Assembly (NCBI RefSeq): GCF_008831285.2
Contig: NC_045141.1
Location: 2,420,001-2,484,000, forward strand
Source of the DNA: Nymphaea colorata
Lineage: Eukaryota; Streptophyta; Magnoliopsida; Nymphaeales; Nymphaeaceae
Length of the DNA stretch: 64,000 nt
Reading direction: 5' to 3'
Shown here piece after piece: positions 61,224 to 64,000 of the stretch (the stretch's first letter is position 1; each line of letters starts with the position of its first letter). The notes below the pieces were generated by a model. The model saw only the letters and a program-made list of their open reading frames with translations. It was not told the DNA's origin and made no database searches. A program made the position numbers and the translations under genes.

Positions 61224-63753
61224 ATGTCGGATCCTGCATGGCAGTGGTGTACAAGGGTGAATCCCAAAAATAGATTAAGAGTTAAGTGCAATTATTGTAA
61301 GCAAATCATATCAGGAGGGATTTCTCGCTTTAAACACCATATAGCTGGTACACACAGCGATGTGGCTGCTTGCAATGGCTCCCAAGAGATCCCATTGCCA
61401 GCGTATGTAAAGCACCAGTGTCAGCAACTTCTTGATGCAGTGAAAGCAAGTAGGATTGAAAAGGACATGGAAGATGCGGAGGAAGGATATGGGGACCCAC
61501 ATGAAGGAGAAGAAAGTGAAGGTGAAGATGTTCAACTTGAACAAGAAGATGTTGGTGTCAGTTTGGAAACAACTAAAGGGAAAGGCATCATGCATGGTGG
61601 TGGTTCTTCTGCAACCAGAAAAAGAAGAGGTGCAAGTGTAAGTTCAGTTTCACGAGGACGTGGCAGAAGTCAGGGTCGTACTGGTGGTGGTAGAGTACCT
61701 ACTATGAAGTCGAGCAATATGTCTGGTTCGATCAAGAATTTTTTTCCCAATTATACTGCTGCTGGTGCTCAGCCTGAGATTCGTATAGCCATGCAATCAA
61801 AGGATATTATTGAAGCAGCAGATGAAACCATAGGAAGGTGGTTCTATGATGCATCCATTCCCTTCAATGCAGCAAACTCTTATCATTATCAGCCTATAGC
61901 AGATGCGATTGCTAGTGTAGGGCGAGGGTATAAAATGCCCTCTTTTCATAAATTGCGAGGTAAAATTCTCAACAATATAGTTAGAGATGTGAAGACATAT
62001 TGTGATGAACTAAAATTGAGCTGGAAAGCTACAGGATGCAGTGTAATGGCAGATGGGTGGACAGACATCAAGAACAGAACATTGGTAAACTTCCTTGTAT
62101 ATTGCCCTCTTGGTACTATGTTCTTAAAATCTGTTGATTTGTCTGATACTCCTAAGACTGCTGATGTGTTGTTTGGGATTTTTGATAAAGTTATAGAAGA
62201 AGTTGGGCCTGAAAATGTCGTACAATTTATCACTGATAATGCAGCAAATTATAAAGCTGCAGGTGAAATGTTAGCAGCACGATATGGGACATTTTATTGG
62301 AGTCCATGTGCTGCTCACTGTGTAAATCTTATGCTTCAGGATCTTGGTGAAAGGGATGATATGAAGTTGACAGTTCACAGATGCCAAGAAATCACGAAGT
62401 TTATTTACAATCATGCTTATGTCTTGAATTTGATGAGGAAATTCACAAATGGGGCTGAATTGATTCGACCTGCACAAACACGGTTTGCTACAAATGTTTT
62501 GACTGTGCAGGGTATAGTCAAGCAAAGAACTTCTCTCAGGCAGATGTTTTCAAGTGATGATTGGGCTGCATATCCACATGCCTATAAAAGAAAGGCTACG
62601 ACAGTTGTGGATACCATCTTCGATGTTGACTTTTGGGAATCATGTGTGCACTTATTGAAGATTTGTGTACCTCTAGTGAAAGTCCTCAGATTAGTTGATA
62701 GTGAAGATAGACCTTCTATTGGATATTTATACGAGTCTATGGATAGAGCCAAGGAGGCCATTAGAGATAATATGAAGGGAAAAAAGAAGTTGTACATGCC
62801 TATATGGAAGATTATAGATGAAAGGTGGTCTGGACAACTTCATCGCCCACTTCATGCAGCAGCCTACTACCTAAATCCTGCTATTAGATATCTTCCCACT
62901 TTTAAGAAGGACAGAGAGGTCGAGTATGGCATGTTGGATTGCATTGATGTGTTAGTAAGTGACAGTAAAGAACAAGACACTATCCATATGTCGATCAACA
63001 AATATGATACGGCTTCTGGTACCATGGCGAGAGACACAGCAGTTCGATGCAGGACAACTATGCGTCCAGGTATTAGAAAAAGAAACTTTATACTTTTAGT
63101 TTTTGTTGTTTAACTTTTATTCTACCTTCTCATATATTTATTGCTGACAACATTTTTACTTTCCATCTGTTATTAGATTTGTGGTGGGAAAGGTTTGGGC
63201 CTGATTGCCCAGAATTAAGGAAGCTTGCAATTAGAATCCTCAGTCAAACATGTAGTCAAACATGTAGTGCAACTGGATGTGAAAGAAATTGGAGTGTATT
63301 TCAGCACATCCATAGTAAGAAGAGGAATAGGCTGGAACATAAAAGGTTGAATGACCTTGTTTATGTTCGTTATAATATGAAGTTGAGACAAAGGTAAACA
63401 TTTGTTTTGTTATACAAGAATATCAAATTCTGATATATATTTTAATCTCTAACAATTTGTTAATTTTTTCTCTTGTTAGGCAACTAGAAACAACATCTAC
63501 GAGGAAGCATCACAATCAATATGATCCTATCTTCATTGACCATTTTGATATATTAGATTCTTGGGTTGAAGAAGAACCAGCTGCAATACTTGATGAGGAC
63601 GATCTTGATTTTTTGAATGTTGAAGGAGCAGCAGAGATTGTTGAAGAAGGAGAGGTTGGGTCGGAGCAATGGAATGTTGGTGACATTCCATTTGCAACAG
63701 AGGGGATAGAAGAAGAAGTTATTGAAGAAAATGAAGATGATGATGAAGAATGA
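61224..63753 (+). CDS. hAT transposase, three exons, 778 residues, uninterrupted
   Basis: Exons 61224-63069, 63177-63393 and 63480-63753 join in frame with GT-AG junctions. The start MSDPAWQWCTRV is the first ATG. A BED-type zinc finger uses C22, C25, H39 and H44. An acidic linker (about 85-125) and a Gly/Arg-rich basic stretch (about 140-165) follow. The DUF659-type catalytic region has CSVMADGWTDIKNRTLV, VQFITDNAANYKAAGE and WSPCAAHCVNLMLQDLGE. The hAT C-terminal dimerisation region has ATGCERNWSVFQHIHSKKRN, supplying the conserved E and W, and the tail is very acidic. No stop or frameshift interrupts it. A 12-bp duplication gives SQTCSQTC just before that motif. It probably cuts and pastes this element and short relatives such as 48198-48518. 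Confidence 0.9.
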
Positions 63754-64000
63754 AGATGATGATGCAAATGACGATTGACGATGCTTTTTGTTTTGAGTTT
63801 TGAAAACTATGTCAATATGTTCTGAGTTTTGACTTCTGAACTTATGAATTGTGATGTAATTGAATACTCTTAGGTTGTTTAGTATGTTATTTTGTTTTTT
63901 GAATGTGTGATTTCTTATTTTGGAATGTCTTGTTCATATGCATACCTCATACTTCATAGTTCATATACATGAATGATGAATGTTCCTTTACTTTAAATAC
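63754..64000 (+). other. 3' region of the hAT transposase gene, element end not reached
   Basis: AT-rich and non-coding, with no GTATCG motifs, so the right subterminal array must start beyond 64000. Confidence 0.6.

Larger units (their letters stand above)
60704..64000 (+). mobile_element. hAT transposon, left part, inserted in copia C 5' LTR; right end outside window
   Basis: The left end CAATGTTATCCGTATCGTAC at 60712 is followed by about 190 bp of direct and inverted GTATCGTACGATACG and GCGATACG motifs (to 60900). Then come a leader (60901-61223) and a complete spliced transposase. No matching right end is visible before 64000. The left flanking 8-mer CCTCTCAG (60704-60711) would be the target duplication. 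The insertion split the copia C LTR and is therefore the youngest event here that I can order. Confidence 0.8.

Overview
The window looks like nuclear DNA of a flowering plant. It is AT-rich, and it holds one spliced plant gene whose long introns are packed with plant-type transposons: Ty1-copia and Ty3-gypsy LTR elements, hAT DNA transposons and their short derivatives, a SINE and a TRIM-like element. I see no prokaryotic or organelle genes, no rRNA or tRNA gene, and nothing that fixes the species. All assignments come from reading the sequence; no database was searched.

Layout. 1-8475: the 3' part of a decayed Ty3-gypsy element of the Tat type on the + strand, with a probable long 3' LTR. 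8476-15067: intergenic repeat-rich DNA with an internal direct repeat, an unrecognised exon-like ORF and an LTR fragment. 15068-20530: an old hAT transposon with both terminal repeats and a diverged 8-bp target duplication. It contains a broken transposase on the minus strand, a fragment that looks like a captured host gene, and two tandem repeats. 20713-21620: a copia LTR with primer-binding site and a scrap of gag.

22000-45133: a host gene for a SET-domain protein (LSMT/SETD3-like) on the + strand. It has a likely 5'UTR exon and five coding exons covering about the first 255 residues. Introns reach 7.8 and 8.4 kb. Intron 4 holds a young, apparently intact copia element (31119-36199) with a 5-bp target duplication and an uninterrupted 1436-residue polyprotein. 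Other introns hold two hAT-type elements with GGGTACGGG-rich ends and exact 8-bp duplications, a SINE with a 15-bp duplication, a TRIM-like element, and at least six copies of an AT-rich repeat family with AGCCACAAATAT ends. The remaining exons of the gene were not found in the window.

46521-60711: three copia elements on the minus strand, nested. Copia A is the oldest. Copia B is inserted in A (TSD ATATC) and has nearly identical LTRs. Copia C is inserted in the gag of A. A 321-bp hAT-type element sits in the RT of A. 60712-64000: the left part of an hAT transposon inserted in the 5' LTR of C. Its spliced 778-residue transposase is uninterrupted, and its right end lies outside the window. 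This element and the 321-bp insertion share palindromic GTATCGTACGATAC motifs, which suggests an autonomous/non-autonomous pair.
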